64,000 bases of DNA from Halodesulfovibrio aestuarii DSM 17919 = ATCC 29578 (GTDB lineage Bacteria; Desulfobacterota; Desulfovibrionia; Desulfovibrionales; Desulfovibrionaceae), in NCBI RefSeq assembly GCF_000384815.1, contig NZ_ARQF01000016.1:62001-126000 (forward strand), read 5' to 3'. Each line of letters opens with the position of its first letter. The stretch's first letter is position 1. Made by a program: the position numbers and the translations under genes. The notes beneath the pieces were generated by a model that was not told where the DNA came from, did no database searches, and saw nothing but the letters and a program-made list of their open reading frames with translations. Positions 27,655 to 36,183 of this stretch are shown piece after piece.

Positions 27655-28130
27655 TGTGCCCTCTTACTCGTCACGTTAGTAACAAAAGCTACAACAACTC
27701 TACAAACACAAGAGGAATATCGATCCATTATGCAACTCTTACCTCTCAATATTTATGTGGCAATTTTCATAGACACACTCACACTAAGAAAGACTATAAA
27801 TCTCTCTCTGGCAAGAGAAAGATGTAAGCACTCACTTTTTAAAGTGCGTATACACGAAAACCGACATGTAAAGACTTTTACAAATGCAATAAGCTTATAG
27901 AAACACTTGCCGTCCCATTTTTTTTTACTTTACATAATGGTGTACATAAATTCACCAGATTATCAAAGAGCTAATCCCAAATAACTGTACAAATTATTTC
28001 CAACACATCACTACATCTTATCGACCGCATTACGGTTACACTTTACTTTTAGCCAGACCAAACATCTAATACAGACTGAGTCTGTTCCAATTTTACTGGG
28101 CATCACAGTAAGATTAGCTTATAGTTAACT
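27655..28130. other. AT-rich intergenic region between divergent genes
   Basis: 476 bases between the divergent solute-binding gene and the rhomboid gene. It should contain both promoters. I see AT-rich sequence and a small palindrome (CAGACTGAGTCTG near 28073) but no ORF, tRNA or clear riboswitch. Confidence 0.5.
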
Positions 28131-28898
28131 ATGATTCCTATTCACGACTCAATACCACGCGTCCATACGCCATACATGCTGTATACGATTATTGCGGTGT
28201 GTTTTGGTATTTTTTTATTAGAAAGACTTCTTCCAGTCTCTCAACTAACAGAATTTTTCTATGTCTATGGTGTTGTACCTGCACGTTTTACAGACCCGGT
28301 ATGGGCAGAACGTATGCATTTCCCTTCTGATGCAGAGTATGTTTTTATTACACACCTTTTTATCCATGGTGGATGGGTACATTTAATTCTAAATATGTGG
28401 TTTTTGTGGATCTTTGGGGATAATATTGAAGATGTAATGGGGCCGTTACGTTTTCTATTCTTCTACCTTACGTGTGGTGTTGTTGCTATCCTCATCAATA
28501 TTGCATTCACACCAACAAGTGTAACACCTGTTATAGGTGCGTCAGGTGCCATTGCAGGAATTATGGGAGCATATTTTTTACTTTACCCGCATGCAAGAGT
28601 ACTCACGCTTATTCCGATTGTGATTATCCCCTTTTTTTTCTACCTGCCTGCAGTCTTCTTTCTACTGCTATGGGTGGGGATACAGCTTGCACTCGGCATT
28701 GCAGCATTAAGCGGTCATGCCAGCACCTCCGTAGCCTGGTGGGCACACACCGGCGGTTTCATATGCGGCATTCTAATTTTGCCATTATTCAGGAAAAAGA
28801 ACCGATGCTACTATTGTAAAATACCGGAGGGAACACCGCCTGTTCGACCACAGCTTCTAACCCCGAAACCAAGCGAACTGCCCCCCCCGGAAGAGTGA
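28131..28898 (+). CDS. Rhomboid family intramembrane serine protease
   Basis: A 255-residue membrane protease with six or seven helices. The catalytic Ser is in VIGASGAIAGIMGAY and the catalytic His in WWAHTGGFICG. The family HxxxN-type segment is HGGWVHLILNMWFLWIFGDNIED, with the second structural motif around RFLFFYLTCG. The C-terminal tail after residue 220 is cytoplasmic and has CYYC followed by a Pro-rich end. Substrates are unknown. No strong ribosome site precedes the ATG. Confidence 0.94.
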   Translation: MIPIHDSIPRVHTPYMLYTIIAVCFGIFLLERLLPVSQLTEFFYVYGVVPARFTDPVWAERMHFPSDAEYVFITHLFIHGGWVHLILNMWFLWIFGDNIEDVMGPLRFLFFYLTCGVVAILINIAFTPTSVTPVIGASGAIAGIMGAYFLLYPHARVLTLIPIVIIPFFFYLPAVFFLLLWVGIQLALGIAALSGHASTSVAWWAHTGGFICGILILPLFRKKNRCYYCKIPEGTPPVRPQLLTPKPSELPPPEE

Positions 28899-28949
28899 TT
28901 AGCCACCACTTACCAACCTTTAAGAATTAATTCGCAACTCAAAACACGA

Positions 28950-28978
28950 TTGACTTGAGCCGATTGATACCGCATAAC
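28950..28978 (+). promoter_or_regulatory. Predicted promoter of the suf operon
   Basis: TTGACT (28950-28955) and CATAAC (28973-28978) are spaced 17 bases apart, about 55-60 bases before the sufC ATG at 29036. Confidence 0.5.
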
Positions 28979-29035
28979 GGGACGTCAGTTACATTAGACG
29001 TGACTAAAAAAGAATCCCGTAAGGACGGTTCTCTC

Positions 29036-29833
29036 ATGCTTGAAATAAAAAATCTTCACGTTAACATCGGCGATAAAGAGGTTCTTAAAGGAATTGACCT
29101 TATTATCGAAGACGGTGAAACGTTTATTCTGTTTGGCCCAAACGGTTCCGGTAAAACCACACTGCTTATGACCCTTATGGGTTTTGGTAACTACACAGTT
29201 ACTAAAGGGCAGATTATTTATAAGGGTCAGGACATTACATACGCTCCAATGTATGAACGTGCCCGCCTTGGCATTGGCATGTCCTTCCAGCGCCCTCCTA
29301 CCATTCACGGTCTCAAAACCAGCCACCTCGTACGTATGTGCGGTCAGGGACGTGAAGTTGATGTTGAAGGCCTTGCTAAAAAGGTTAACTTCAGCAACTT
29401 CCTCGAACGCGACATTAACGCCGGCTTCTCCGGTGGTGAAATCAAGCGTTCCGAAATGCTTCAGCTGATGGCACAGCGCCCTGATCTGGTATTATTTGAC
29501 GAACCTGAATCCGGCGTTGACCTTGAAAACATGGCTCTCATCGGCAAAACTGCACGTAACTTGCTCGATGGCCTTGCAGAAGGCTGTACCATGAAAAAGG
29601 CAATCAAGCGTTCCAACACTTCCGGCCTTATCATTACCCACACCGGTCATATTCTTGAATATGTGAATGCAGACCGCGGTCAGGTAATGTACAACGGCAA
29701 ACTGTGCTGTGAAGCAAATCCGCGCGACATTCTCGACCATATTTCCCATCACGGTTATCAGGAATGTTTGCGCTGTCTTTCCGCTGAAACCGGCGAGATC
29801 CTCGACCTCTCCAGCTTTAACGAGGCATCCTAA
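29036..29833 (+). CDS. sufC: Fe-S cluster assembly ATPase SufC
   Basis: A 265-residue ABC ATPase of the SUF system, which energises Fe-S cluster assembly on SufB. Walker A is GPNGSGKTTL, the Q-loop follows in FQRPP, the signature is FSGGEIKRSEMLQL, Walker B is LVLFDEPESGVD and the switch His is in IITHTGHIL. The FSGGE and EPESGVD variants are typical of SufC. The start at 29036 has AAGGACGG upstream and begins at the domain; an in-frame TTG at 28955 overlaps the promoter. A C-terminal extension with two Cys (ECLRCLS) is present. sufB follows after two bases. Confidence 0.93.
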   Translation: MLEIKNLHVNIGDKEVLKGIDLIIEDGETFILFGPNGSGKTTLLMTLMGFGNYTVTKGQIIYKGQDITYAPMYERARLGIGMSFQRPPTIHGLKTSHLVRMCGQGREVDVEGLAKKVNFSNFLERDINAGFSGGEIKRSEMLQLMAQRPDLVLFDEPESGVDLENMALIGKTARNLLDGLAEGCTMKKAIKRSNTSGLIITHTGHILEYVNADRGQVMYNGKLCCEANPRDILDHISHHGYQECLRCLSAETGEILDLSSFNEAS

Positions 29834-29835
29834 CC

Positions 29836-30996
29836 ATGAAAAAAATAGATCTTTCCAAATACAATGCCGAAGGTGCTACTGAAGCAGCTATCCCGGATTT
29901 CTCAGGTTTTTCTGCTGAAGACAAAAAACGCCTCCTGTTTGCAGGTATTGATGTAAACAATCCGAGTGATTCCGGCGCATTTATGCACCTGAACCACTCC
30001 GGCGTTCACTGCAAGACCCATCGCGAAGGTCTTGAAATCATGGATATCAAAACGGCTCTTAAAGAGTTTGACGGTCTCCCTGAATACTACTGGCAGCTTG
30101 TTGACAAAGACAAAGACGAATTTACAAAAGCAGCACATGACCATTTGCACGGCGGATACTTCATCCGTGCTAAAGCTGGTACAAAAATTACTGAACCTGT
30201 TCAGTCATGTCTTTTCATCGACAAAGCCGGTATCACTCAGAACGTCCACAACATTGTTGTTGTAGAAGAAGGCGCAGAACTTCATATTATCTCCGGCTGT
30301 GCAACTGCACACGATGCCAAAGAATCTGCCCACCTCGGCATTTCCGAGTTCTATGTTCACAAAGGCGGCAAGCTTACCTTCACCATGATTCACAACTGGA
30401 GCGATGACACGGCTGTACGTCCACGCTCTGCCGGTGTTCTGGAAGAAGACGCTGTCTTCCTTAGCAACTACGTTCTGCTTAAGCCTGTTAAAGACTTGCA
30501 GATGTACCCGAAAATTACCCTTAAAGGTGAAAACTCTGTTGCACGATTCAACTCTGTAATCGTCGCTCCGGAAGGTTCCTACATTGACTGCGGTAACCGC
30601 ATTGAGATGCAGGCACCTAACACCCGCGCAGAAATCATCGCACGCACACTTACCACCGGCGGTACTATTATCAACCGTGGTTACATTGGTGCTGACGCCG
30701 TGCCTGCCCGTGGTCACCTTGAATGCAAAGGACTTATCCTCGGCGGCGGCCGTATTCATGCAATCCCTGAACTTGATACTGATCAGGACGGCGTTGAGCT
30801 TTCCCATGAAGCTGCCGTTGGTAAAATTGCTCAGGAAGAAATTGAATACCTCATGGCCCGCGGATTAGACGAAGATGAAGCAACCTCTACCATCGTTCGC
30901 GGCTTCCTTAACGTGAACATGGAAGGTCTTCCTCAAGAGCTTCAAGACGCTATTGAACAGCAGATTGACGAACTTGATGCAGGCGACGCAATGTAA
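29836..30996 (+). CDS. sufB: Fe-S cluster assembly scaffold SufB/SufD family
   Basis: A 386-residue SufBD-family beta-helix protein, shorter than E. coli SufB (about 495). The core shows HNIVVVEEGAELHIISGC, FTMIHNWSD, YPKITLKGENSVARFNSVI and HLECKGLILGGGRIHAIPEL, then SHEAAVGKIAQEEIEYLMARGLDEDEA as in the C-terminal SufBD signature. With SufC directly upstream and no SufA, SufD, SufS, SufE or SufU nearby, it forms a minimal two-gene SUF-like system of the kind found in many strict anaerobes and archaea. Confidence 0.92.
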   Translation: MKKIDLSKYNAEGATEAAIPDFSGFSAEDKKRLLFAGIDVNNPSDSGAFMHLNHSGVHCKTHREGLEIMDIKTALKEFDGLPEYYWQLVDKDKDEFTKAAHDHLHGGYFIRAKAGTKITEPVQSCLFIDKAGITQNVHNIVVVEEGAELHIISGCATAHDAKESAHLGISEFYVHKGGKLTFTMIHNWSDDTAVRPRSAGVLEEDAVFLSNYVLLKPVKDLQMYPKITLKGENSVARFNSVIVAPEGSYIDCGNRIEMQAPNTRAEIIARTLTTGGTIINRGYIGADAVPARGHLECKGLILGGGRIHAIPELDTDQDGVELSHEAAVGKIAQEEIEYLMARGLDEDEATSTIVRGFLNVNMEGLPQELQDAIEQQIDELDAGDAM

Positions 30997-31017
30997 CCTG
31001 CTATATTCATAAAGAAT

Positions 31018-31060
31018 AAAAAAATCCCTCTAAAGTGGTACTTTAGAGGGATTTTTTTGT
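31018..31060 (+). terminator. Intrinsic terminator of the suf operon
   Basis: AATCCCTCTAAAG and CTTTAGAGGGATT form a perfect stem with seven Ts after it, 20 bases downstream of the sufB stop. Confidence 0.92.
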
Positions 31061-31154
31061 ACAATTTCAACCAGACTATCTAAAAATAACTATCCTAAAA
31101 AAGCAGCGCTGCTCGATGCAGACTGCATTATAAAAAACAACAGGAGCTTTTCTC

Positions 31155-31649
31155 GTGAAGAAACTTGCAACCACAGTCTTTGCTGTCATCTGCACATACA
31201 TGCTGTGCTTCAGCCTGCCTGCATACGCCAACGAAAAATGTATCAACTACGCTAAACCGCTTGCGAGTTCTGCCCGCCTGCTGGCCAAATCAATTGAAGC
31301 AACAACCGAAGCGCTTGTAGCCATTAATAAACGAGCCAATACTCACGAGATCACATCATTCAATGACACTGTTGAGGCTGCACAAAAACGCTCAGAACAG
31401 ATGGTACGAGATCTGAACGAAAAGCAGCAACATATTATGGAACGTGCCGAATCAACCACAGACTATACAATCTGCAAACAAGATATGCAGGATGAACTTG
31501 AAGAATTAAAAGCTGCAACAAAAGAAGCAAAAGACTTGCTGATTGAGCTGAAAGACTCCATCAAAAGCATGCTAGAGGAATTAAAAGGATCGTTCTTCGG
31601 ATTATTTAACAAAGAGGACAACAAAAGAAAGGATGCAATCACAATATAA
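31155..31649 (+). CDS. Small secreted coiled-coil protein, unknown function
   Basis: A 164-residue protein with a GTG start (GGAG site before it). It has a signal peptide of about 25 residues (MKKLATTVFAVICTYMLC, cleavage after AYA). The mature part has two cysteines (EKCINYAKPL and YTICKQDM), which could form a disulfide, and long charged helices rich in Glu/Lys with heptad-like spacing at residues 105-155. No enzyme motif is seen; an envelope role is likely. Confidence 0.7.
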   Translation: MKKLATTVFAVICTYMLCFSLPAYANEKCINYAKPLASSARLLAKSIEATTEALVAINKRANTHEITSFNDTVEAAQKRSEQMVRDLNEKQQHIMERAESTTDYTICKQDMQDELEELKAATKEAKDLLIELKDSIKSMLEELKGSFFGLFNKEDNKRKDAITI

Positions 31650-31807
31650 ATAGCAGCGCTAGCGACTGCCCGGAATTCCCCCAGCACTCCACGTGCATCA
31701 AAATGAATTCCGGTATTCAGACAGGAAAATATAAAAAGCCTGTCACAGAAGGAGTAGCAACGGAAGCCAGAAAGAGTGGCCCTGTCATGGAACTATAGAG
31801 CATGCCG

Positions 31808-32776
31808 CTATTCCATTACGAGAACTCTGCGGCCTGTGATTTTATTATTCTGTGGCATAAATTCGTTTCGGGCTTCTAAAAAAGGCGAGGCGCTTCCCAC
31901 AACAGGTTCCAGCTTTTCCTCATCAAAAAATGCGGCAATATTCTTAAGAGCCAGACAGTTACCGTGGGACACATACAAGTATTTAGACTTTTTGGCTGTA
32001 AAGAATGAGGAAACAATACCGAAACGGTCACGCTCCGGATGCGTTGTGATATAAACACCTTTCGAAGTAAGGTGCGGATTCATAGTCTCAAAATCCCAGA
32101 TGCCTGCCACGTCAAAGACCACATCAAAGGTTTCTTCAGAATGCAAAATTTCCTGCCGCGTATACTCAATAAAAGAATCAACACCCAGACGAAGCAATGC
32201 ATGCTGATGCCAGAAACGCCCCTGTGCTGTAATCTGAGCACCAAGCATTTTGGCAAACTGCACAGCATACACACCAACCCCGCCAGTGGCACCGCTTAAC
32301 AGAATACGCTGCCCAGCTTTCAGATTGGCGAGCTCCTGCAATGCACGCATGGAAGTCATGCACCCCACGGGGACGGTAGCAGCCTGCGCATACGTAAGCT
32401 TAACAGGCTTATGGCTTATCATCCGCTCAGGGACGCAAACAAACTCAGCATGGGTAACACCTCCCTTGCGAAAGTCTGTGTACCCGAACACATCGTCGCC
32501 TTCTTTAAAATACTCACCAGCAGTAACCACAGTGCCGGAAAATTCCACACCGGTAATCACCCCCCGCTCGGTACGCCGCCTCTTTGTACGAAAACCCAGA
32601 TCTTCTGCTTCGAACAACTCTTTATCGCGTCCGCCAATAGACGCAGCACGCACGCGTGCAAGCACCTCGCCCTTCTCGGGCACAGGTACCGGGCGTTCCT
32701 CAAAGGCGATCCGTTCTTCAGGCGTACGTTCTGGATATAAGACCATGACAGTCATGGTCTGCTGATGAGATGACAT
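31808..32776 (-). CDS. Medium-chain dehydrogenase/quinone oxidoreductase family protein
   Basis: A 322-residue zinc-independent-looking MDR protein. The N-terminal GroES-like fold has GVEFSGTVV and FKEGDDVFGYTDF, then the catalytic-domain Rossmann motif LLSGATGGVGVYAVQFAKMLGAQ for NADP(H). The zinc-binding residues of alcohol dehydrogenases are absent, fitting the quinone-oxidoreductase group. The start at 32776 is chosen over 32833 because AAGGAG precedes it at about 11 bases. Substrate unknown; probably a single-gene transcript. Confidence 0.88.
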   Translation of the reverse strand: MSSHQQTMTVMVLYPERTPEERIAFEERPVPVPEKGEVLARVRAASIGGRDKELFEAEDLGFRTKRRRTERGVITGVEFSGTVVTAGEYFKEGDDVFGYTDFRKGGVTHAEFVCVPERMISHKPVKLTYAQAATVPVGCMTSMRALQELANLKAGQRILLSGATGGVGVYAVQFAKMLGAQITAQGRFWHQHALLRLGVDSFIEYTRQEILHSEETFDVVFDVAGIWDFETMNPHLTSKGVYITTHPERDRFGIVSSFFTAKKSKYLYVSHGNCLALKNIAAFFDEEKLEPVVGSASPFLEARNEFMPQNNKITGRRVLVME

Positions 32777-32882
32777 ATGCGAAACGACTCCTTGTAATAC
32801 GTTTTCGCACCACACAGCTATCAGCTTACCCAACGTTGCGACATATAAGCAGTATATTTCGCAACATACCGAACAATACTAC

Positions 32883-34481
32883 CTAGAGACCTGACCTTAA
32901 CGTTTCTTCGAGCTCTGGTCTGAGTTTGACAAGAAGAGAGCCTTCAGACTCTGCATGCACTGTACCGGCAGCAGCGCCTTTTATTTTACGGACGTTCTTT
33001 ACACGGGCAAACATAATGCGCGCCTGTTCATCTTCCCGCTGCCAGCTTTTTACACCGACAAGAATCGCAGCCTCTTGCAAAGTCTGCTCAGGAACCTGCT
33101 GGTCCGGATAGTCCAAATGGAGCACAAGGTGTGCACTCGGACCGTCTTCCGCATGAAACCACAGATCATAGGATGAGACTCTGTTCAGAAGTTCATGATT
33201 CCCCTGTGCATTACGCCCGCGGAGCATCAGAAAACCATCTGAGCTTCTGAAACGCTGGATGAACTTATCCTTCGCCTGCCGTTTCTGCTGGCGTTTCAGC
33301 GCACCGCCTGTGAGCTTCTGCTCTGTCTGAGACTTCGGCACTTCACCTTCGCCGCGCTGCAAACGTGAATACTGCATTTCCAGCACCTGCCTTCGTTCCG
33401 CAAGCATATCCATACCGCGTTTTCCACGGGCTGCCTGCTTAAAGAGGTATGCCATATTTTCACGGATAGTCTTACGCGGATCAAGGGTAATGGTGCACTT
33501 GTCACCAGCGGTCAAACCGTCAATACCTTCCGGTACTGTCAGGCTGATAGAGGAAAGCTTACGGTCTGCATCAAGCTGCCACAGGCACGCCTGCAACAGC
33601 ACTGCATGCTGCTGCCCTGCAATCATGCGTTCAAGACGGGCCTTTTCCTGATCCAATCGGGCAAGCGTTTTCTTAGTACGCTTTAGCGCAGCAACCACAG
33701 GCTTTGCAGAGGTTGAGGCTTCAGCCTGTGCCAATTCTGCAAACAGACGCATTTCACCCACGGCTGTGGCTGCCTCCATGGCAGAGGCTACAGTTTTCTC
33801 TTCACGCTTACCGCGAACAGCCTCCGGCAATGGCCAGACATATGCATCAGCAGGCTTGCCATCCTTGAAGTAAAGATAAACCTCTCCAAGCTCAGCCAGA
33901 TCTTCCTGCGTCGCTACAGAACCGTATCCATACTCCAAATCAACAAACAATGCCTGCGCGTCCATAGGATCATCATGAATCAACGCTGAAAGTGTCTTCC
34001 GTAACGGAGGTGTCAATTGCGGATAGCTGCTCCACACCTCACTGCTTGCCAATACATGCGGCAAGTCTTCAGGTTCACACCATACAGGCTCATAACCTGA
34101 CCATTCCGGCTCTTCTTTTGTAATGAAGACACCATTACACAAATCAAGCACAAGCCACGTTACAGGGGTTGTTGTAAGCGGAAAAGCAATACGGCGGTTA
34201 CACCAGTCCACAACGGGAGTACCCAGACGTTTACCGGCTGCATACTTTCGCAGCCACATTGATTTTGCAGAGGGGGTATCGGGATTTACAGGACGCTTGT
34301 CACTGAGAAAAAGGAGGGGGAAACGGCGACCGGCCTGAAGCAGAAGATTCTGCTTCCGGCCGGCGCGGTGAATTACTATTGTAGTGGTATCGGAGGCTGG
34401 CTGAAAAAACTTTTCAATACGGGCACCAGTAAGGTGCACAGCAAGTTCTACGCACAACCGCCGAAAAAAATGTGCTTCCAT
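32883..34481 (-). CDS. rqcH: RqcH-like ribosome quality-control protein (NFACT family)
   Basis: A 532-residue NFACT protein. It has an N-terminal NFACT-N domain (MEAHFFRRLCVEL, MWLRKYAAGKRLG), a helical coiled-coil centre (about 255-390) and a C-terminal NFACT-R (DUF814) domain with SSDGFLMLRGRNAQGNHELL and YDLWFHAEDGPSAHLVL. RqcH/Rqc2 proteins bind stalled 50S subunits and add Ala tails. In B. subtilis the tailing motif is D97-R98; the matching site here reads N95-R96, so tailing may differ. The Lys/Arg-rich C-terminal end (NFACT-C) is missing. It follows dksA by six bases in the same operon. Confidence 0.85.
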   Translation of the reverse strand: MEAHFFRRLCVELAVHLTGARIEKFFQPASDTTTIVIHRAGRKQNLLLQAGRRFPLLFLSDKRPVNPDTPSAKSMWLRKYAAGKRLGTPVVDWCNRRIAFPLTTTPVTWLVLDLCNGVFITKEEPEWSGYEPVWCEPEDLPHVLASSEVWSSYPQLTPPLRKTLSALIHDDPMDAQALFVDLEYGYGSVATQEDLAELGEVYLYFKDGKPADAYVWPLPEAVRGKREEKTVASAMEAATAVGEMRLFAELAQAEASTSAKPVVAALKRTKKTLARLDQEKARLERMIAGQQHAVLLQACLWQLDADRKLSSISLTVPEGIDGLTAGDKCTITLDPRKTIRENMAYLFKQAARGKRGMDMLAERRQVLEMQYSRLQRGEGEVPKSQTEQKLTGGALKRQQKRQAKDKFIQRFRSSDGFLMLRGRNAQGNHELLNRVSSYDLWFHAEDGPSAHLVLHLDYPDQQVPEQTLQEAAILVGVKSWQREDEQARIMFARVKNVRKIKGAAAGTVHAESEGSLLVKLRPELEETLRSGL

Positions 34482-34487
34482 TGCGTA

Positions 34488-34850
34488 CTAGTCAGCGCGC
34501 TGGCGCTCGTCCTCTTCCTGCTTGCTTTTGCAGTTAATGCATAGCTTCGTAACAGGACGTGCTTCCAAGCGTGCAATGCCGATATCTTCGCCACATTCAT
34601 CACAAATGCCAAAAGAACCTTCATCAAGACGAGTAATGGCAGAACGAATTTTCTTAATAAGCTTACGCTCGCGGTCACGGATACGTAATGTAAACGCGCG
34701 GTCAGATTCAGCGGTGGCACGGTCTGCAGGATCTGCAAACATTTCATTGTTGTCAGTCATATCATCAAGGGTCGCATCGCCCTTCTGCTGAGCCTCTTCG
34801 AGCATCTTATTCAGAAGTGCACGGAAATGATCAAGATCTTTCTGTTCCAT
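34488..34850 (-). CDS. dksA: DksA/TraR family transcription factor
   Basis: A 120-residue DksA-family regulator that binds the RNA polymerase secondary channel and works with ppGpp. The coiled coil carries the acidic tip DPADRATAESDRA, and the zinc finger is CDECGEDI...TKLCINC. The start at 34850 has GAGGAGG six bases upstream; the in-frame start at 34868 would include that site. It is 6 bases from rqcH, so the two are co-transcribed. A GC-rich discriminator at the nearby tRNA promoter is the sort of target DksA acts on. Confidence 0.94.
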   Translation of the reverse strand: MEQKDLDHFRALLNKMLEEAQQKGDATLDDMTDNNEMFADPADRATAESDRAFTLRIRDRERKLIKKIRSAITRLDEGSFGICDECGEDIGIARLEARPVTKLCINCKSKQEEDERQRAD

Positions 34851-35303
34851 GTATATCCTCCTCGGCATCTATCAAACAGAGGCCGTCACTCTCATAACAT
34901 AACAGTCAAAACACACTGCATATAACGCCAAGAGTATGGTCGTATGCCCTTACCATAAAGAAGAACATTCCAATAAACTAAAACATCTCAAAAAGCAAAG
35001 CTCTCATTGCGTGTTATATGACTATTACTATTTTTATCTTATATCCCATAAATGTAGCCCCTGATAGCCAGCTTACCATTATTAATGAACATATTAGCCG
35101 GTTAGGTTGAGTTAATAACATGTACCACAGGTCACCCCCGCAGTAAGCCGGTTATCATAAACAGGAATACCTTTTTACAAGCCGAACAGTTAATCCCATA
35201 AATTCGCTACAAGCCACACTCTCGACATAAAAACGCCTACCAACTTTCCGCAGCGCCTCTATGACATTGAGGCAGCAAAAAAAGAAAAAAATACCTTTTT
35301 TAC
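34851..35303. other. Intergenic region between dksA and the tRNA operon
   Basis: About 450 bases between divergent units. It must contain the dksA promoter (minus strand) and upstream sequences of the tRNA promoter, with A/T tracts near 35279-35300 that could act as an UP element. No ORF or RNA gene is supported. Confidence 0.5.
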
Positions 35304-35332
35304 TTGACCGGTTGGCAACCTCTGCGTATACA
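35304..35332 (+). promoter_or_regulatory. Strong sigma-70 promoter of the tRNA operon
   Basis: TTGACC (35304-35309) and TATACA (35327-35332) are spaced exactly 17 bases apart, preceded by A/T-rich sequence and followed by a CCTCCCCC GC-rich discriminator, the hallmark of stringently controlled stable-RNA promoters. Confidence 0.85.
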
Positions 35333-35369
35333 CCTCCCCCGTTGGGGCGAATTAGTCCCTACGCAATGA

Positions 35370-35444
35370 GCGGGAATAACTCAGTGGTAGAGTACAACCT
35401 TGCCAAGGTTGGAGTCGCGAGTTCAAATCTCGTTTCCCGCTCCA
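35370..35444 (+). tRNA. tRNA-Gly(GCC), copy 1
   Basis: A 75-base cloverleaf: acceptor GCGGGAA/TTCCCGC, D-arm with AACTCAGTGGTAGAGT, anticodon loop TTGCCAA (GCC), T-arm with GTTCAAATC, T discriminator and encoded CCA. It is identical to five other copies in this operon. Confidence 0.97.
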
Positions 35445-35533
35445 TTAAAAAAATAAGACGCAGTTAATTTAGGACTTGATTATCACAAGAAAGTCCCTTA
35501 AAAAGCTGACTGCATTGCTTAAAAGCAATACGA

Positions 35534-35608
35534 GCGGGAATAACTCAGTGGTAGAGTACAACCTTGCCAAGGTTGGAGTCGCGAGTTCAAATCTCGTTTC
35601 CCGCTCCA
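35534..35608 (+). tRNA. tRNA-Gly(GCC), copy 2
   Basis: Identical in all 75 bases to copy 1, with encoded CCA. The spacer before it holds an ATTGCT/AGCAAT hairpin. Confidence 0.97.
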
Positions 35609-35699
35609 CTTAAAAAAATAAAAAAGCAGTCTATTTTAGGCTTGATTATCACATCAAAGTTCCTTAAAAAGCTGACTGCATTGCTCATATGCAATATGA

Positions 35700-35774
35700 G
35701 CGGGAATAACTCAGTGGTAGAGTACAACCTTGCCAAGGTTGGAGTCGCGAGTTCAAATCTCGTTTCCCGCTCCA
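35700..35774 (+). tRNA. tRNA-Gly(GCC), copy 3
   Basis: Identical to copy 1. The preceding spacer is homologous to the one before copy 2 but has diverged by substitutions and small indels. Confidence 0.97.
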
Positions 35775-35820
35775 TAAAATTTACTTTCGATACAGTTTAC
35801 TATAGACTGTGCGAACACGA

Positions 35821-35895
35821 GCGGGAATAACTCAGTGGTAGAGTACAACCTTGCCAAGGTTGGAGTCGCGAGTTCAAATCTCGTTTCCCGCTCCA
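35821..35895 (+). tRNA. tRNA-Gly(GCC), copy 4
   Basis: Identical to copy 1. It begins the Gly-Cys unit that is duplicated downstream. Confidence 0.97.
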
Positions 35896-35919
35896 TTAAA
35901 ATTTATTTTTCTCTTTTGA

Positions 35920-35994
35920 GGCGACATAGCCAAGCGGTAAGGCAGAGGTCTGCAAAATCTCCATTCTCCGGTTCAAATCCGGATGTCGCCTCCA
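35920..35994 (+). tRNA. tRNA-Cys(GCA), copy 1
   Basis: A 75-base tRNA: acceptor GGCGACA/TGTCGCC, anticodon loop CTGCAAA (GCA), T-arm with GGTTCAAATCC, U73 discriminator (the Cys identity base) and encoded CCA. Confidence 0.97.
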
Positions 35995-36001
35995 CTCAAG
36001 A

Positions 36002-36076
36002 GCGGGAATAACTCAGTGGTAGAGTACAACCTTGCCAAGGTTGGAGTCGCGAGTTCAAATCTCGTTTCCCGCTCCA
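36002..36076 (+). tRNA. tRNA-Gly(GCC), copy 5
   Basis: Identical to copy 1. With the following tRNA-Cys it repeats the unit that starts at 35821, including the spacer. Confidence 0.97.
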
Positions 36077-36101
36077 TTAAAAATTTATTTTTCTCTTTTG
36101 A

Positions 36102-36176
36102 GGCGACATAGCCAAGCGGTAAGGCAGAGGTCTGCAAAATCTCCATTCTCCGGTTCAAATCCGGATGTCGCCTCCA
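36102..36176 (+). tRNA. tRNA-Cys(GCA), copy 2
   Basis: Identical to the tRNA-Cys at 35920; it is part of a tandem duplication of about 181 bases. Confidence 0.97.
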
Positions 36177-36183
36177 CTCAAAA

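Noticed and set aside
28955-29035. Upstream TTG start for sufC
   Set aside because: It overlaps the predicted -35/-10 promoter, and SufC homology starts at 29036, which has a ribosome site.
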